DNA of 64,000 nucleotides from Crenothrix sp. D3 (GTDB lineage: Bacteria > Pseudomonadota > Gammaproteobacteria > Methylococcales > Methylomonadaceae), in the NCBI GenBank assembly GCA_002134785.1, contig MBQZ01000094.1, positions 1 through 64,000 of the forward strand. Reading direction: 5' to 3'. The position numbers and the translations under genes were made by a program. Positions 9,417 through 18,974 of the stretch are shown here, piece after piece. The notes below the pieces were generated by a model. It was not told the DNA's origin. It was given only the letters and a program-made list of their open reading frames with translations, and did no database searches. The number at the start of each line of letters is the position of its first letter. Position 1 is the stretch's first letter.

Positions 9417-10462
9417 TAGGACTTTCGCTATCCTAGCATTTAAGTGTATTTTATGAAGGATGATAACAAAACAAAACTACATAGAGTACCTGATAAGTAC
9501 GCCAATCAATTACACCTGCACAAACTTATCTGCGCATTTGGATAAGGTGAGTCATGATGTGGTCAGTAACTTCTTAAAGCGAGGGCGAATAACGCCCGCT
9601 CAAGTGTGGGCGGTGGTAAGAAGCTTGATAAAAGATAGCGAGGAAAGCTGCTTAATCCTTGATGATAGTGTCCAGAACAAGCAACTACCAAAGCGATTGA
9701 ACGGCAATACAGCGGTGCGGTCGGTGGTTTAGTGCGGAGGATTGGCGTAGTCAATCTGGTGCATACCGATAGCAAGGAGCATTACCCGATTGATTATCGG
9801 ATTTATGCGCATGAAGTGGATGGAAAAACCAAAAACGATCACATCAAGGAGATGCTGATAAACGCTGTAGCTAACAAGCAAATCAAGGCAAAAACGGTGT
9901 TGTTTGATAGTTGGTACGCGGCATGGCAAAACCTAAAACGGGTCAATTCGTTAGGGCGTATTTTTTATACCACGTTAAAAAATAATCGCTTAGTGAGTCC
10001 AAGCCTAGAAGAAAGCTATATTCACTTAGAGGCTATTGACTGGACAGAACAACGCCTTTTAAAGGGTGGTGTGTCAAACCGAAAAAAGTACCTTTCAAGG
10101 TGAACACTTTAAGCTAGTCGCTAAAAACGGCGACATTGACTGGGTCATTACCAATGATCTTGATGAGACATTAACCACGCAAGTCGTTGAAGCGACTAAT
10201 CACTTGCGTTGGAAAGTCGAAGAATTCCACTGTGAAGTTAAACAGCTAACAGGCAGTGAAAAGTGTCAATGCCGCAAAGCACGTTCACAACGTAATCATT
10301 TCGGTTGTTGCTATCATGCTTGGTTTGTTCATTAAAAGTGTTCGCTAACAGGGCAAAAACAACGCTTTACCAAGCTCGAACGGGGGTATTTTCTGACTAC
10401 TTGAAATCTGAGTTACGTTCGCCTCGGATTCATGCTTATTTCGGGGGATAGAGAAAGTCCTA
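9417..10462 (+). mobile_element. Degenerate insertion sequence (IS4/IS701-like) with 17-bp terminal inverted repeats
   Basis: The left end TAGGACTTTCGCTATCC (9417-9433) and the right end GGATAGAGAAAGTCCTA (10446-10462) are inverted repeats matching at 16 of 17 positions. They enclose a 1,046-bp element with one broken DDE transposase gene. No target-site duplication is visible (AGAAG left, TGTTT right), so flanking bases have drifted or a rearrangement followed insertion. The element lies directly in the CHAT pseudogene. Confidence 0.85.
9460..10447 (+). pseudogene. DDE transposase, multiply frameshifted
   Basis: The protein can be read only by switching frames. The N-terminal part (9460-about 9685) has NYIEYLISTPINYTCTNLSA and SCLILDDSV. 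The middle (about 9690-10065) has QYSGAVGGLVRRIGVVNLVH and VLFDSWYAAWQNLK. A later part has NGDIDWVITND, VEEFHCEVKQLTG and CQCRKARSQRNH, and the tail LYQARTGVFSDYLKSE is in yet another frame, ending at the stop near 10450. The acidic positions fit a DDE transposase of the IS4/IS701 group, but at least four frameshifts (near 9685, 10070, 10100 and 10335) make it inactive. Confidence 0.85.
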
Positions 10463-10625
10463 TGTTTTAATGACTTCAAGATATTTTATCTCGAACTCAG
10501 GTTAAATTAGGTTTGCTGAGTGACATAAAGCCTGAGCATAACGGGCATACACCAAAAGACAACTTGAATTAAGAATTTCTAAACCCATAGTGAGGGCATA
10601 CCCTAACCATCGATGGAAAATTATC

Positions 10626-11990
10626 ATGAATCGTAACGTAGTTAAACATCTGTTATTAATGACCTTATTGCCTGTTTCGTTGTGCCTGCCTTCTGTGGCG
10701 AGTGCGACAGGATTGCCTATGGCGGTTGATGGACAACCTATGCCTTCCTTAGCTCCGATGCTAGAGCGTAGTACGCCTGCGGTTGTCAATATTTCCACCT
10801 CAACCAATATTGAGATTAAAGAAAACCCGCTGATGCAAGACCCGTTTTTTCGGCAGTTTTTTCAAATTCCGAATATGCCACGTCATCAACAACGCAATAG
10901 CTTAGGCTCAGGCGTTATTATCGATAGCCAACAAGGCTTGGTATTAACCAATAATCACGTTATTGCCAAAGCCGACAAAATTAAAGTGACTTTGCAAGAT
11001 GGTCGCCAGTTAGCCGCGCAATTAATCGGCACAGATGCAGAAGCCGATATTGCCATTATCAAAATCCCCGCCGAAAATTTAACGCAAATACCGCTTGCTG
11101 ATTCCAGCCGCTTGCGCGTCGGTGATTTTGTAGTAGCAATTGGTAATCCGTTTGGCTTAGGGCAATCTGTCACTTCAGGTATCGTCAGTGCGTTGGGGCG
11201 TTCTGGTCTTGGCATCGAAGGTTATGAAGATTTTATTCAAACCGATGCCTCGATTAACCCAGGAAATTCGGGTGGCGCATTAGTGAATTTACGCGGTGAA
11301 TTGGTCGGCATGAATACCGCCATTCTCGCGCCTAACGGTGGTAATGTTGGCATTGGTTTTGCCATTCCCACCAATATGGCAATGACCATTAAAGACTCAT
11401 TAGTGAAACACGGCGAAGTTAAACGCGGTTTACTGGGAGTGACCACACAGGATTTAACGCCTGAATTAACCAAAGCCTTTAATCTTAGTAGTCACCAAGG
11501 CGCGGCGGTCAGTCGCATTGAAAATAATTCGCCCGCCGAAAAAGCAGGTTTACAGGCGGGTGACGTGATTATCACTGCCAATGGACAAGTGATTAAAGAC
11601 AGTCATGACATTCGTAACCTCGTTGGTCTATTACAAGTCGGTGATAACGTTGACATAGAATATTTCCGTGGTAACGAAAAAAAGACCGTGACCGCCACCA
11701 TAAGCAAGCCTGAACAAATTCAGCTTGCGGGAGATAAACTGCACCGCACACTAAAAGGCACGTTATTAACTGCCACCCAAAAAGATCAGCTTGAAGGGAT
11801 TGTTTTTAGTAATATCAATACAAACTCTTACGCGTGGCGCGTGGGTTTGCGTGCAGGAGATGTGATTGTATCGGCGAATCGTTATCGCGTGCGTAATCTT
11901 GATGAATTAAAACAAGCGGTGAATCCCAATGGCGCGTTGCTGATAAATATTCAACGTGGAGATGAAGGCTTGTTTGTTGTGTTACAGTAG
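10626..11990 (+). CDS. Do-type periplasmic serine endoprotease (DegP/DegQ family)
   Basis: 454 residues from the ATG at 10626, chosen because a signal peptide (NRNVVKHLLLMTLLPVSLC... ASA) then begins directly; an in-frame ATG at 10590 would add 12 residues before it. The trypsin-like domain has His111 (TNNHV), Asp141 (EADIAII) and Ser215 (NPGNSGGA), and two PDZ domains follow (from about 265 and 365). Such proteases degrade or refold misfolded envelope proteins. DegQ or MucD is as likely as DegP, since the Q-linker loop is short. It begins 163 bp after the dead insertion sequence. Confidence 0.93.
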   Translation: MNRNVVKHLLLMTLLPVSLCLPSVASATGLPMAVDGQPMPSLAPMLERSTPAVVNISTSTNIEIKENPLMQDPFFRQFFQIPNMPRHQQRNSLGSGVIIDSQQGLVLTNNHVIAKADKIKVTLQDGRQLAAQLIGTDAEADIAIIKIPAENLTQIPLADSSRLRVGDFVVAIGNPFGLGQSVTSGIVSALGRSGLGIEGYEDFIQTDASINPGNSGGALVNLRGELVGMNTAILAPNGGNVGIGFAIPTNMAMTIKDSLVKHGEVKRGLLGVTTQDLTPELTKAFNLSSHQGAAVSRIENNSPAEKAGLQAGDVIITANGQVIKDSHDIRNLVGLLQVGDNVDIEYFRGNEKKTVTATISKPEQIQLAGDKLHRTLKGTLLTATQKDQLEGIVFSNINTNSYAWRVGLRAGDVIVSANRYRVRNLDELKQAVNPNGALLINIQRGDEGLFVVLQ

Positions 11991-12010
11991 TATTAACTTA
12001 TAGTTTCCTC

Positions 12011-12081
12011 GCGCCAGCGTGGGAATTGCATGACGCTGAAGCGTCAACGGCGGCATTCCCACGCCAGAGCATGGGAACGAT
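12011..12081. repeat. REP-like palindromic repeat with nested hairpin
   Basis: Outer arms GCGTGGGAAT (12017-12026) and ATTCCCACGC (12055-12064) enclose an inner palindrome TGACGCT-GA-AGCGTCA (12031-12046). A further half-site (CATGGGAACG, 12070-12079) follows. This is the GTGGGAA/TTCCCAC class of dispersed intergenic repeat found in many proteobacteria. It could form a cruciform or protect the 3' end of the protease mRNA. Confidence 0.75.
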
Positions 12082-12102
12082 ATAATGCGAGAGTACACAC
12101 CC

Positions 12103-12624
12103 ATGACCACCCAAAAATCGTTCATTCCCTTAAACATCGCCATCTTAGTTATTTCCGACACCCGCACCGAAGCTGATGATATTTCAGGCAGCATCCTAGC
12201 CGAACGCGTGCTGGTTGCAGGACACCGTGTCAGCGAAAAAAAAATCGTCCCCGATAACATTTACGCCATCCGCGCCGCTGTCTCTAACTGGATAATTAAC
12301 GATGTCGTGAATGTCATCATCAGCACAGGCGGCACAGGCGTAACAGGCAGAGACGGCACACCCGAAGCGGTATTACCGTTGCTTGATAAAGTGCTAGACG
12401 GCTTCGGCGAAACCTTTCGTATGTTGTCTTACGCCGACATAAAAACCTCAACGATTCAGTCCAGAGCCATTGCAGGCGTGGCGAATGGGACGTATATTTT
12501 TTGTTTACCTGGCTCAATGAATGCGTGTCGTACCGCGTGGGATTCACTGATAAAAGACCAACTCGATCACCGCACCCGCCCCTGTAATTTAGTCCAACTC
12601 ATGCCACGCTTGCTGGAGAAATAA
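12103..12624 (+). CDS. moaB: Molybdopterin adenylyltransferase-like protein (MoaB/Mog family)
   Basis: 173 residues from the ATG at 12103; the ATG at 12085 would place six extra residues at the edge of the repeat. Family motifs are LNIAILVISDTRTEADDISG, STGGTGVTGRDGTPEAV and FCLPGSMNAC, which bind molybdopterin and nucleotide. Proteins of this family adenylylate molybdopterin (Mog, Cnx1G) or bind it without a proven essential role (MoaB in E. coli). Its stop codon overlaps the next start by one base. Confidence 0.88.
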   Translation: MTTQKSFIPLNIAILVISDTRTEADDISGSILAERVLVAGHRVSEKKIVPDNIYAIRAAVSNWIINDVVNVIISTGGTGVTGRDGTPEAVLPLLDKVLDGFGETFRMLSYADIKTSTIQSRAIAGVANGTYIFCLPGSMNACRTAWDSLIKDQLDHRTRPCNLVQLMPRLLEK

Positions 12625-13013
12625 TGCAAACCACCTTATTATTGGGCGCGTTATGTGCCTTCACAGGCGTAGCGTTCGGCGCATTCGGCGCACACGGATT
12701 AAAAGCCATACTCAGCCCAGAAATGCTAACCGTTTATCAAACAGGCGTAACCTATCAAATGTGGCACGCACTGGGCTTAATACTCGTGGCGTTATTACAG
12801 CAACAATCACCCGCCGCAAAGTTATTAAGCTGGGCAAGTCATTTGATGTTCATCGGTATCCTGTTATTTTCAGGCAGCTTATACGCACTGGCAATCCTAG
12901 ACATAAAAGCATTAGGTATGATTACCCCGTTTGGCGGCGTGTTTTTTTTAAGCGCGTGGCTTTTAGTGGCGGTGTATGGGGCTAAGAAGAAAACGCATAA
13001 TCGGTATAGTTAG
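12624..13013 (+). CDS. DUF423 family small membrane protein (YgdD-like)
   Basis: 129 residues with four predicted membrane helices. GVAFGAFGAHGLK at the N-terminus and YQTGVTYQMWHALGL are the hallmarks of DUF423 proteins. Their function is unknown. It starts in the moaB stop codon (TAATG), so the two are co-translated; moaB is soluble, so the pairing does not suggest a shared function. Confidence 0.85.
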   Translation: MQTTLLLGALCAFTGVAFGAFGAHGLKAILSPEMLTVYQTGVTYQMWHALGLILVALLQQQSPAAKLLSWASHLMFIGILLFSGSLYALAILDIKALGMITPFGGVFFLSAWLLVAVYGAKKKTHNRYS

Positions 13014-13056
13014 CCTACACTGTGTAAAAATTAATATTTAGCAAAGGGAATATAGT

Positions 13057-13467
13057 ATGGAACGCAAAATTTTTGCTCTTATCGTTTTACTTGCTGTTGT
13101 ACCGCTAACGGCGTGGTCAGCAGAACCAGCAGGGTCTTATTTGTATGAACAATTGAAAAATCCTACTTATAACAAAACATTTAATGCGCTATTCAAAGGA
13201 CAGCGCATTGAACCTTGGCTTAAAGAGTATTTAAAAAGCCGTGATGGTGTCGATTCACCAAGCGAGATGCGTGAAGTGGGTGGCAAAACGTATGAATTTT
13301 ACAATGTGTGTGAACCGCATAATTGTGGAGGCAGTAATATTTATGTGTTTTTTGAATCAGGTGGTGCGCAGGCGTGGGCATTATTTACCAAAGAGAATGA
13401 ACAACCCCGTTTCTTCGGTAATCCAGATGCACAAATGCAACAAGTACTTAAAGACGCTAGCCAGTAG
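13057..13467 (+). CDS. Ivy-type lysozyme inhibitor, exported
   Basis: 136 residues with a signal peptide of about 21 residues (LIVLLAVVPLTAWSA). The mature part holds CEPHNC (85-90), which corresponds to the CKPHDC loop of Ivy (inhibitor of vertebrate lysozyme), the disulfide-closed loop that enters the lysozyme active site with its His. Ivy proteins sit in the periplasm and protect peptidoglycan from c-type lysozymes, or may tune endogenous lytic enzymes. GGGA stands about 9 bases before the ATG. Overall similarity to Ivy was judged by eye from the loop, size and export signal. Confidence 0.75.
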   Translation: MERKIFALIVLLAVVPLTAWSAEPAGSYLYEQLKNPTYNKTFNALFKGQRIEPWLKEYLKSRDGVDSPSEMREVGGKTYEFYNVCEPHNCGGSNIYVFFESGGAQAWALFTKENEQPRFFGNPDAQMQQVLKDASQ

Positions 13468-13582
13468 CATTGATGATTTGAGGCATAAGGTAGTTTGCGT
13501 TAAATTTCAGGCGTAAAGTACACACAGAGTACCATAGCTATTATGATGAACCCTTAGCTAAAGCAGTGATTGAGTTCCTCAT

Positions 13583-14908
13583 TTAATGCGATAAAGACCG
13601 CAGTATATTTTCATAATCTTCTGCTATTTTCATGTCTGATTTTTTTAGTTCCTCTACTTTTTTACAGGCGTTTATGACGGTGGTGTGATCGCGTCCACCA
13701 AAGGCATCACCAATGGCACATAAGCCTTGCGGGGTGAGTTCTCTTGCTAAAGACATGGCTATTTGACGTGGGCGAGTGACTGATTGATTCCTGCTTTTAG
13801 ATAACAAGTCGGCGACCCGAATCTTGAAATAATCGGCAACGGTTTTTTGAATGTTATCAATATTAACTAGCTTATCTTGCAAAGAAATTAAATCGTGTAA
13901 GGCTTCTTTGGTAAATTCAATGGTGATGTCACGCCCTGTAAATTGCGCGTTGGCAATAACGCGCCTTAACGCGCCTTCTAAATCGCGAACATTAGAGGGA
14001 ATTCTTTTGGCAATAAAAAAAGCCACTTCTTGCGGTAAATTAATATTAGATTGCGCAGTTTTTTTCATCAAAATAGCCGCTCGTGTTTCCATATCAGGCG
14101 GTTCAATCGACACGGGTAAGCCTGCACCAAAACGTGATTTTAAACGCTCTTCCAATCCGACAATTTCTTTCGGATATTTATCACAGGTTAAAACCACTTG
14201 ATGTTTTTTATCCAGCAATGAATTAAAGGTATGAAAAAACTCTTCTTGAGAACGTTCTTTACCCGCAAAAAATTGAATATCATCAATCAACAGCACATCA
14301 ATGGCGCGGTAATATTCTTTAAAGGTATTAATCGCGTTTTGTTGTAAGGCTCTGACCATGTCCTGTACGAATTTTTCAGAATGTAGGTAAACAATGGTTG
14401 CCGACGGATTTTTAACTAAAATTGCATTGCCGATGGCGTGCATTAAATGGGTTTTACCTAAACCTGAGCTACCGTAAATTAATAGCGGGTTATAGGCTCG
14501 GCCTATATTTTCAGCGACTTGAAGCGACGCGGCTCTGGCTAGTTGATTCGATTTGCCTTCAACAAAATTATCGAAGGTAAAGGCTTTATTCAAAAAACTA
14601 GGACCTACTTTTTTTGTTTCAATGGGTTTGCTTATTTTTTTAACGATAGCATCGGCAGGTGTTGCTGAACTTTTAGAGCCAATTTCGAGATTTAAATCCA
14701 TTGTGCCGTTAGAAAACTCACGAATAGAGTCTTCGATTTTGACAAAATAGTGTTCTTTTACCCAGTCCAATACAAAACGATTAGGAGCGAGTAATTTAAT
14801 TTGGCTATCACTTTCTATCGACTGAAGTGGGCGTATCCATGTGCTGAAGTCTGAACTAGATATTTCATTTTCAAGTTTAGCAAGACAGTTATTCCAAATT
14901 GAATTCAT
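13583..14908 (-). CDS. dnaA: Chromosomal replication initiator DnaA
   Basis: 441 residues. Domain I spans about 1-80; the AAA+ domain III has Walker [11 protein letters not shown] (146-155) and Walker [21 protein letters not shown]; the domain IV helix-turn-helix ends with [11 protein letters not shown], the DnaA-box-binding signature. It binds oriC to open the duplex. dnaA is divergent from rpmH, as usual, but dnaN and recF do not follow it; the next gene downstream is a convergent lysozyme-inhibitor gene. I see no cluster of consensus DnaA boxes in 14909-15064. Confidence 0.97.
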   Translation of the reverse strand: MNSIWNNCLAKLENEISSSDFSTWIRPLQSIESDSQIKLLAPNRFVLDWVKEHYFVKIEDSIREFSNGTMDLNLEIGSKSSATPADAIVKKISKPIETKKVGPSFLNKAFTFDNFVEGKSNQLARAASLQVAENIGRAYNPLLIYGSSGLGKTHLMHAIGNAILVKNPSATIVYLHSEKFVQDMVRALQQNAINTFKEYYRAIDVLLIDDIQFFAGKERSQEEFFHTFNSLLDKKHQVVLTCDKYPKEIVGLEERLKSRFGAGLPVSIEPPDMETRAAILMKKTAQSNINLPQEVAFFIAKRIPSNVRDLEGALRRVIANAQFTGRDITIEFTKEALHDLISLQDKLVNIDNIQKTVADYFKIRVADLLSKSRNQSVTRPRQIAMSLARELTPQGLCAIGDAFGGRDHTTVINACKKVEELKKSDMKIAEDYENILRSLSH

Positions 14909-14981
14909 GTGTGGTCGATAACAGTTTGATGTGTGTAAAGAAACTTGCCACTATACCGCAGTAAATGATTGCGCTACAGAA

Positions 14982-15010
14982 TTGACAGGGTGCGTGGTTT
15001 ATTTTATCAT
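14982..15010 (+). promoter_or_regulatory. Sigma-70 promoter for rpmH-rnpA-yidD-yidC
   Basis: A consensus -35 TTGACA (14982-14987) and a -10 TATCAT (15005-15010) are separated by exactly 17 bp, about 55 bases upstream of the rpmH start. The strength suits a ribosomal-protein gene. Confidence 0.8.
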
Positions 15011-15064
15011 CGGCAGTCTTTTTTATCCGTTTTTGTTATCACTCACTCGTAGGCTTTAAGTAAT

Positions 15065-15202
15065 ATGAAAAGAACATACCAACCCAGTAAATTAAAACGC
15101 GCTAGAACCCACGGTTTCCGTGCCAGAATGGCAACAGTCGGCGGTCGCAACGTAATAAGAAACCGCAGAGCGAAAGGTCGCGCACAATTAACTCGTGTGT
15201 GA
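15065..15202 (+). CDS. rpmH: 50S ribosomal protein L34
   Basis: A 45-residue, strongly basic protein. It begins [19 protein letters not shown] and continues with [18 protein letters not shown], the classic L34 sequence. It is a structural protein of the large subunit, bound to 23S rRNA. It lies between divergent dnaA and rnpA and overlaps the rnpA GTG by 4 nt (GTGA), the universal rpmH-rnpA arrangement. Confidence 0.97.
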   Translation: MKRTYQPSKLKRARTHGFRARMATVGGRNVIRNRRAKGRAQLTRV

Positions 15203-15564
15203 AACCAGCCAATTTTGGTTTTTCCCCGCAGCGTCGGTTAAAAAAACCCGCTGACTATAAAAAAGTGTTTGCTAAGCCTGTAAAATCCAGTGATACCTAT
15301 TTTACGCTGTTAGCCATTCAAAATGATCTTGATCATTCACGGCTAGGCTTGGCAATCGCTAAAAAAAGTATAAAAAAAGCAGTGCATAGAAATATCATTA
15401 AACGTACTGTCAGGGAAAACTTTAGGCTACAAGAAAATCTGGGAAGTATAGATATTGTCGTTTTGGCTCGTAGGGAAGCAATCGGTGTTCCACTGGAATT
15501 ATTAAGAAAGTCTTTGGAAAAGCATTGGCTTAGGTTGGTCGCCCGATGCGCTTCGCACTCATAG
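15199..15564 (+). CDS. rnpA: Ribonuclease P protein component
   Basis: 121 residues, basic. The RNR-type motif region reads [16 protein letters not shown] (about 65-80), and [10 protein letters not shown] follows. The protein binds the RNase P RNA and helps it process 5' ends of tRNA precursors. The GTG start overlaps the rpmH stop codon, so the two are translationally coupled; its 3' end overlaps yidD by 19 nt. Confidence 0.95.
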   Translation: MKPANFGFSPQRRLKKPADYKKVFAKPVKSSDTYFTLLAIQNDLDHSRLGLAIAKKSIKKAVHRNIIKRTVRENFRLQENLGSIDIVVLARREAIGVPLELLRKSLEKHWLRLVARCASHS

Positions 15565-15779
15565 CACTTATAAAGTTTTATAAATACTTTATTAGCCCCT
15601 TGCTTGGGTCTAACTGTCGTTTCTATCCAAGCTGTTCAAGTTATTCCCTAGAGGCATTGACGCGCTACGGCGCGGTGATTGGTTTCTATCTCACTCTCAG
15701 AAGATTATTAAAGTGCCATCCCTTTCATGAGGGTGGTATTGATCCCGTTCCAGAAAAATTTGGTAATAAGAATGGATAA
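15546..15779 (+). CDS. yidD: Membrane protein insertion efficiency factor YidD
   Basis: 77 residues. It has an amphipathic N-terminal helix ([18 protein letters not shown]) and the conserved [14 protein letters not shown] and [12 protein letters not shown] motifs with three conserved Cys. YidD aids insertion of membrane proteins next to YidC. It overlaps both rnpA (19 nt) and yidC (8 nt). Confidence 0.93.
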   Translation: MRFALIALIKFYKYFISPLLGSNCRFYPSCSSYSLEALTRYGAVIGFYLTLRRLLKCHPFHEGGIDPVPEKFGNKNG

Positions 15780-17484
15780 CATAAGATTTATACTAGTCGT
15801 TACGTTTGCAATGCTTGTTTTTATGTTATATCAAGCGTGGGAAATTGACTATGGCCCTAAAGCACCTGTTGCCCAAGAGGCAAGCACCAGCATTAATGTG
15901 GAATCGTTACCCACGACCAGCGGCACACCCGCAGAAGCGGGAACTCATGGCGAAACGCCCAGCACTACAACACCTGTCATAGCATTACCCGTCGCTAATA
16001 AAACAATCAAAGTTAAAACTGACGTGATTGCTTTAGAAATTGACGTAAAAGGCGGCAGCATTGTTAATTTAGATTTGCTTAATTATCCCGTAGAAAAAGC
16101 GAATACCACTGTCAACAAATTACGCAGCTTAGTTGGAATGTCTATTCCAGAAATAAACACCGCGCCTGTTAGATTATTTAATACCGATCAAGCAAAGTTA
16201 TTTATTGCGCAAAGTGGTTTTATTACTGAAAAAGATTCAGCAAGCGCACCCAATCACGACAGCGTTTTTGGTAGTCAGCAAGACAGTTACACGCTACCCG
16301 AAGGGCAAGACAGCCTCTCTGTGCCATTAACGTGGACAGATAATAATGGCTTGGTAGTTACAAAAGTGTTCACTTTTAAACGTGGTAGCTACGCCATTGC
16401 ACTGGATCAAAGCATACAAAATAATACAGGCAAAGCGTGGTCTGGCAGACAATACAGCCAATTATTACGCGTCCCTAACACCCAAGGTAAAGGCAATATG
16501 CTGACAGGTGGTATGAGAGCTTATGATGGCGGTGTTGTTTATACTGAGAAGAATAAATACCAAAAAGTCAGCTTTGATGACATGAGTGAAGAAGCACTTA
16601 AAGTCACCACTACTGGCGGTTGGGCAGCAATGATTCAACATTATTTTGCTTCTGCGTGGGTTCCGCCCGCTGACCAAGAAAACAATTTGTACTCTAAAGA
16701 ATTAAAAGATGGGCGTTATCTTATCGGCTCTTATTCACCCTCAATGACCGTGCAGAACAATGCTACCATGCAATTTTCTGCGCAATTATTTGCAGGTCCT
16801 AAAATTCAGCCTGTGATGGAAAAAGTCGCCACGGGTCTGGAATTAACGGTTGATTACAGCGTGTTAACGTTTGTTGGTAAACCTATTTACTGGCTGTTGA
16901 ATAAAATTCACAGTTTTGTAGGTAACTGGGGCTTTGCGATTATCGGCGTGACCATGTGCATCAAGTTGTTATTTTTCCCATTATCGCAAGCCAGTTTTAA
17001 ATCAATGGCGAAAATGCGTAAAATTCAACCGCGCTTAAAAGAACTGCAAGACCGTTTTAAAGATGACAGACCGCGTTTTAACACTGAAATGATGGCATTG
17101 TACAAAACGGAAAAGGTCAATCCATTAGGTGGCTGTTTACCGATATTGATACAAATTCCTGTGTTTATGGCATTGTATTGGGTACTGAGTGAAACGGTTG
17201 AATTTCGTCAAGCACCGTTTCTGTTATGGATACAAGATTTATCCATAGAAGATCCGTTTTATCTCTTGCCAATCGTGATGGGCATCTCCATGAAAATTCA
17301 GCAAGGACTCAATCCAGCACCGATTGATCCTATTCAAGCGAAAGTCATGAAAATGTTCCCTATCGTATTTACCGTGTTCTTTTTATTCTTCCCTGCGGGT
17401 TTGGTGTTGTACTGGGTTATCAATAACACCCTGTCAATCATTCAACAAACCATCATTACTAAGCAAATAGAAAAAGCACCGTAA
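15772..17484 (+). CDS. yidC: Membrane protein insertase YidC
   Basis: 570 residues from the ATG at 15772, which overlaps the yidD stop and gives the normal start [20 protein letters not shown]; a longer frame from 15727 reads through yidD and is rejected. One N-terminal membrane helix precedes a large periplasmic beta domain (about 40-345) and five C-terminal helices ([54 protein letters not shown]). Arg in the hydrophilic groove is likely in the [12 protein letters not shown] region. It inserts small and respiratory membrane proteins, alone or with SecYEG. Confidence 0.97.
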   Translation: MDNIRFILVVTFAMLVFMLYQAWEIDYGPKAPVAQEASTSINVESLPTTSGTPAEAGTHGETPSTTTPVIALPVANKTIKVKTDVIALEIDVKGGSIVNLDLLNYPVEKANTTVNKLRSLVGMSIPEINTAPVRLFNTDQAKLFIAQSGFITEKDSASAPNHDSVFGSQQDSYTLPEGQDSLSVPLTWTDNNGLVVTKVFTFKRGSYAIALDQSIQNNTGKAWSGRQYSQLLRVPNTQGKGNMLTGGMRAYDGGVVYTEKNKYQKVSFDDMSEEALKVTTTGGWAAMIQHYFASAWVPPADQENNLYSKELKDGRYLIGSYSPSMTVQNNATMQFSAQLFAGPKIQPVMEKVATGLELTVDYSVLTFVGKPIYWLLNKIHSFVGNWGFAIIGVTMCIKLLFFPLSQASFKSMAKMRKIQPRLKELQDRFKDDRPRFNTEMMALYKTEKVNPLGGCLPILIQIPVFMALYWVLSETVEFRQAPFLLWIQDLSIEDPFYLLPIVMGISMKIQQGLNPAPIDPIQAKVMKMFPIVFTVFFLFFPAGLVLYWVINNTLSIIQQTIITKQIEKAP

Positions 17485-17512
17485 CGGCTTTTTTATTTAC
17501 CAAAACAAGCTC

Positions 17513-17547
17513 AAACCGCCGAAGTTTTAAAACCTCGGCGGTTTTTT
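17513..17547 (+). terminator. Rho-independent terminator after yidC
   Basis: AACCGCCGA (17514-17522) pairs perfectly with TCGGCGGTT (17535-17543) across a 12-base loop, followed by a run of Ts. It separates the rpmH-yidC operon from mnmE. Confidence 0.9.
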
Positions 17548-17564
17548 CATATTGAGGCGCGAGA

Positions 17565-18908
17565 ATGCAAAACCACACTGAAACTATCGCCGCTATCGCC
17601 ACACCATCGGGTAATGGTGGTGTTGGCATTATTCGCATCTCAGGCACATTAGTTACCCGCATTGCTAGCCAATTACTCAACAAACCAATAACACCGCGCC
17701 ACGCCGTGTATTCATCGTTTCTTGATAACGATGGCAGTGTGATTGATTCAGGCATTGCCCTTTACTTTCCTAATCCCCATTCCTACACTGGCGAAGACAT
17801 TCTTGAACTGCAAGGACACGGCGGCGCGGTGGTGTTGGATATGGTATTACGCCGCGTTATTAGTCTGGGTGCAAGACTTGCGAGAGCAGGCGAATTCACT
17901 GAACGCGCATTTTTAAATAACAAAATTGACTTAGCCCAAGCCGAAGCGGTTGCTGATTTGATTACCAGCAGCACCGAACAAGCCGTGCGTTCCGCACAAA
18001 AATCTATGCAGGGCGTGTTTTCTGAACAAATAAACCAACTGGTCGAAGAACTCACTGAACTACGCATTTATGTTGAAGCCGCAATTGATTTTGTTGATGA
18101 AGAAATCGACTTTCTCAGTGATGGCATCGTCGAAAATCGCCTTATTCGCTTACTAGAGCGCGTAGGACAAATTCAAAAAACTGCCAACCAAGGCCGCTTA
18201 CTGCATGATGGCATGACTATCGTGTTAGCGGGCAAACCTAATGCGGGCAAATCCAGCTTATTAAACGCCCTCGCAGGACACGAAGCTGCGATTGTCACTG
18301 ACATAGCAGGCACAACGCGTGACGTATTGCGTGAACGTATTCAACTGGACGGAATGCCACTACACATTATCGACACCGCAGGATTGCACGACAGCGATAA
18401 CGCCATCGAACAAGAAGGTATCCGCCGCGCGTGGGCAGAAATTGAAAAAGCCGATAAAATTTTGTTACTCATTGATGCCAGAGCAGACGAAGACCCAGAA
18501 TTACTGGCTTCATTGCCCAGTCATATCGACATCACCAAAATCTACAACAAAATTGACCTACTAGGTATTGCGCCTGAAATTAAACAACACGAACACCAAA
18601 GCGAAATCTACTTGTCCATCAAAACAGGGCAGGGCATGGAACTACTCACTGAACACCTCAAACAAAGCGTCGATTTTAACGCTAACACTGAAAACGTTTT
18701 TATCGCCCGTAGACGACACATCGAAGCACTCAATCAGGGCTATGAGTCCGTTAGCAGTGCGTTAAATCAACTACAAACTAGCCTAGCAGGTGAATTAGTT
18801 GCCGAAGATTTACGGCTAGCGCAAAACAGCCTCGCCGAAATCACAGGACACGTCAGCTCAGATGATTTATTGGGGAAAATATTTTCCAGCTTTTGTATCG
18901 GAAAATAA
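17565..18908 (+). CDS. mnmE: tRNA modification GTPase MnmE (TrmE)
   Basis: 447 residues, full length. The N-terminal tetrahydrofolate-binding domain begins IAAIATPSGNGGVGIIRISG; the inserted G domain has GKPNAGKSS (about 223-231), DTAGLHD and NKID; the protein ends in the invariant CIGK, whose Cys is functional. With MnmG it makes carboxymethylaminomethyl or aminomethyl groups at the wobble uridine of several tRNAs, using a methylene-THF or formate-derived C1 unit. A GAGG site lies about 8 bases before the ATG. Confidence 0.97.
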   Translation: MQNHTETIAAIATPSGNGGVGIIRISGTLVTRIASQLLNKPITPRHAVYSSFLDNDGSVIDSGIALYFPNPHSYTGEDILELQGHGGAVVLDMVLRRVISLGARLARAGEFTERAFLNNKIDLAQAEAVADLITSSTEQAVRSAQKSMQGVFSEQINQLVEELTELRIYVEAAIDFVDEEIDFLSDGIVENRLIRLLERVGQIQKTANQGRLLHDGMTIVLAGKPNAGKSSLLNALAGHEAAIVTDIAGTTRDVLRERIQLDGMPLHIIDTAGLHDSDNAIEQEGIRRAWAEIEKADKILLLIDARADEDPELLASLPSHIDITKIYNKIDLLGIAPEIKQHEHQSEIYLSIKTGQGMELLTEHLKQSVDFNANTENVFIARRRHIEALNQGYESVSSALNQLQTSLAGELVAEDLRLAQNSLAEITGHVSSDDLLGKIFSSFCIGK

Positions 18909-18957
18909 GGGTTAGTGGCGTTAGTCCCGCTGACTAAGCTACTGATTTAACGGTAGC

Positions 18958-18974
18958 GTGAAAGAGCCTTTCAC
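18958..18974. terminator. Hairpin between convergent mnmE and pqiC
   Basis: GTGAAAG (18958-18964) and CTTTCAC (18968-18974) form a 7-bp stem with a 3-base loop; TATTGTTTT follows on the plus strand. It may end mnmE transcription; it touches the pqiC stop codon. Confidence 0.45.

Noticed and set aside
10590-10625. Upstream ATG for the Do-type protease
   Set aside because: It would place 12 hydrophilic residues before the signal peptide, and the inner ATG at 10626 has a better ribosome site.
14909-15064. Possible oriC between dnaA and rpmH
   Set aside because: Only poor matches to TTATNCACA are seen; one near 14925-14940 has several mismatches, so no origin is called.
15727-15771. Longer yidC reading frame starting inside yidD
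   Set aside because: It runs through yidD coding sequence; the ATG at 15772 gives the canonical N-terminus.
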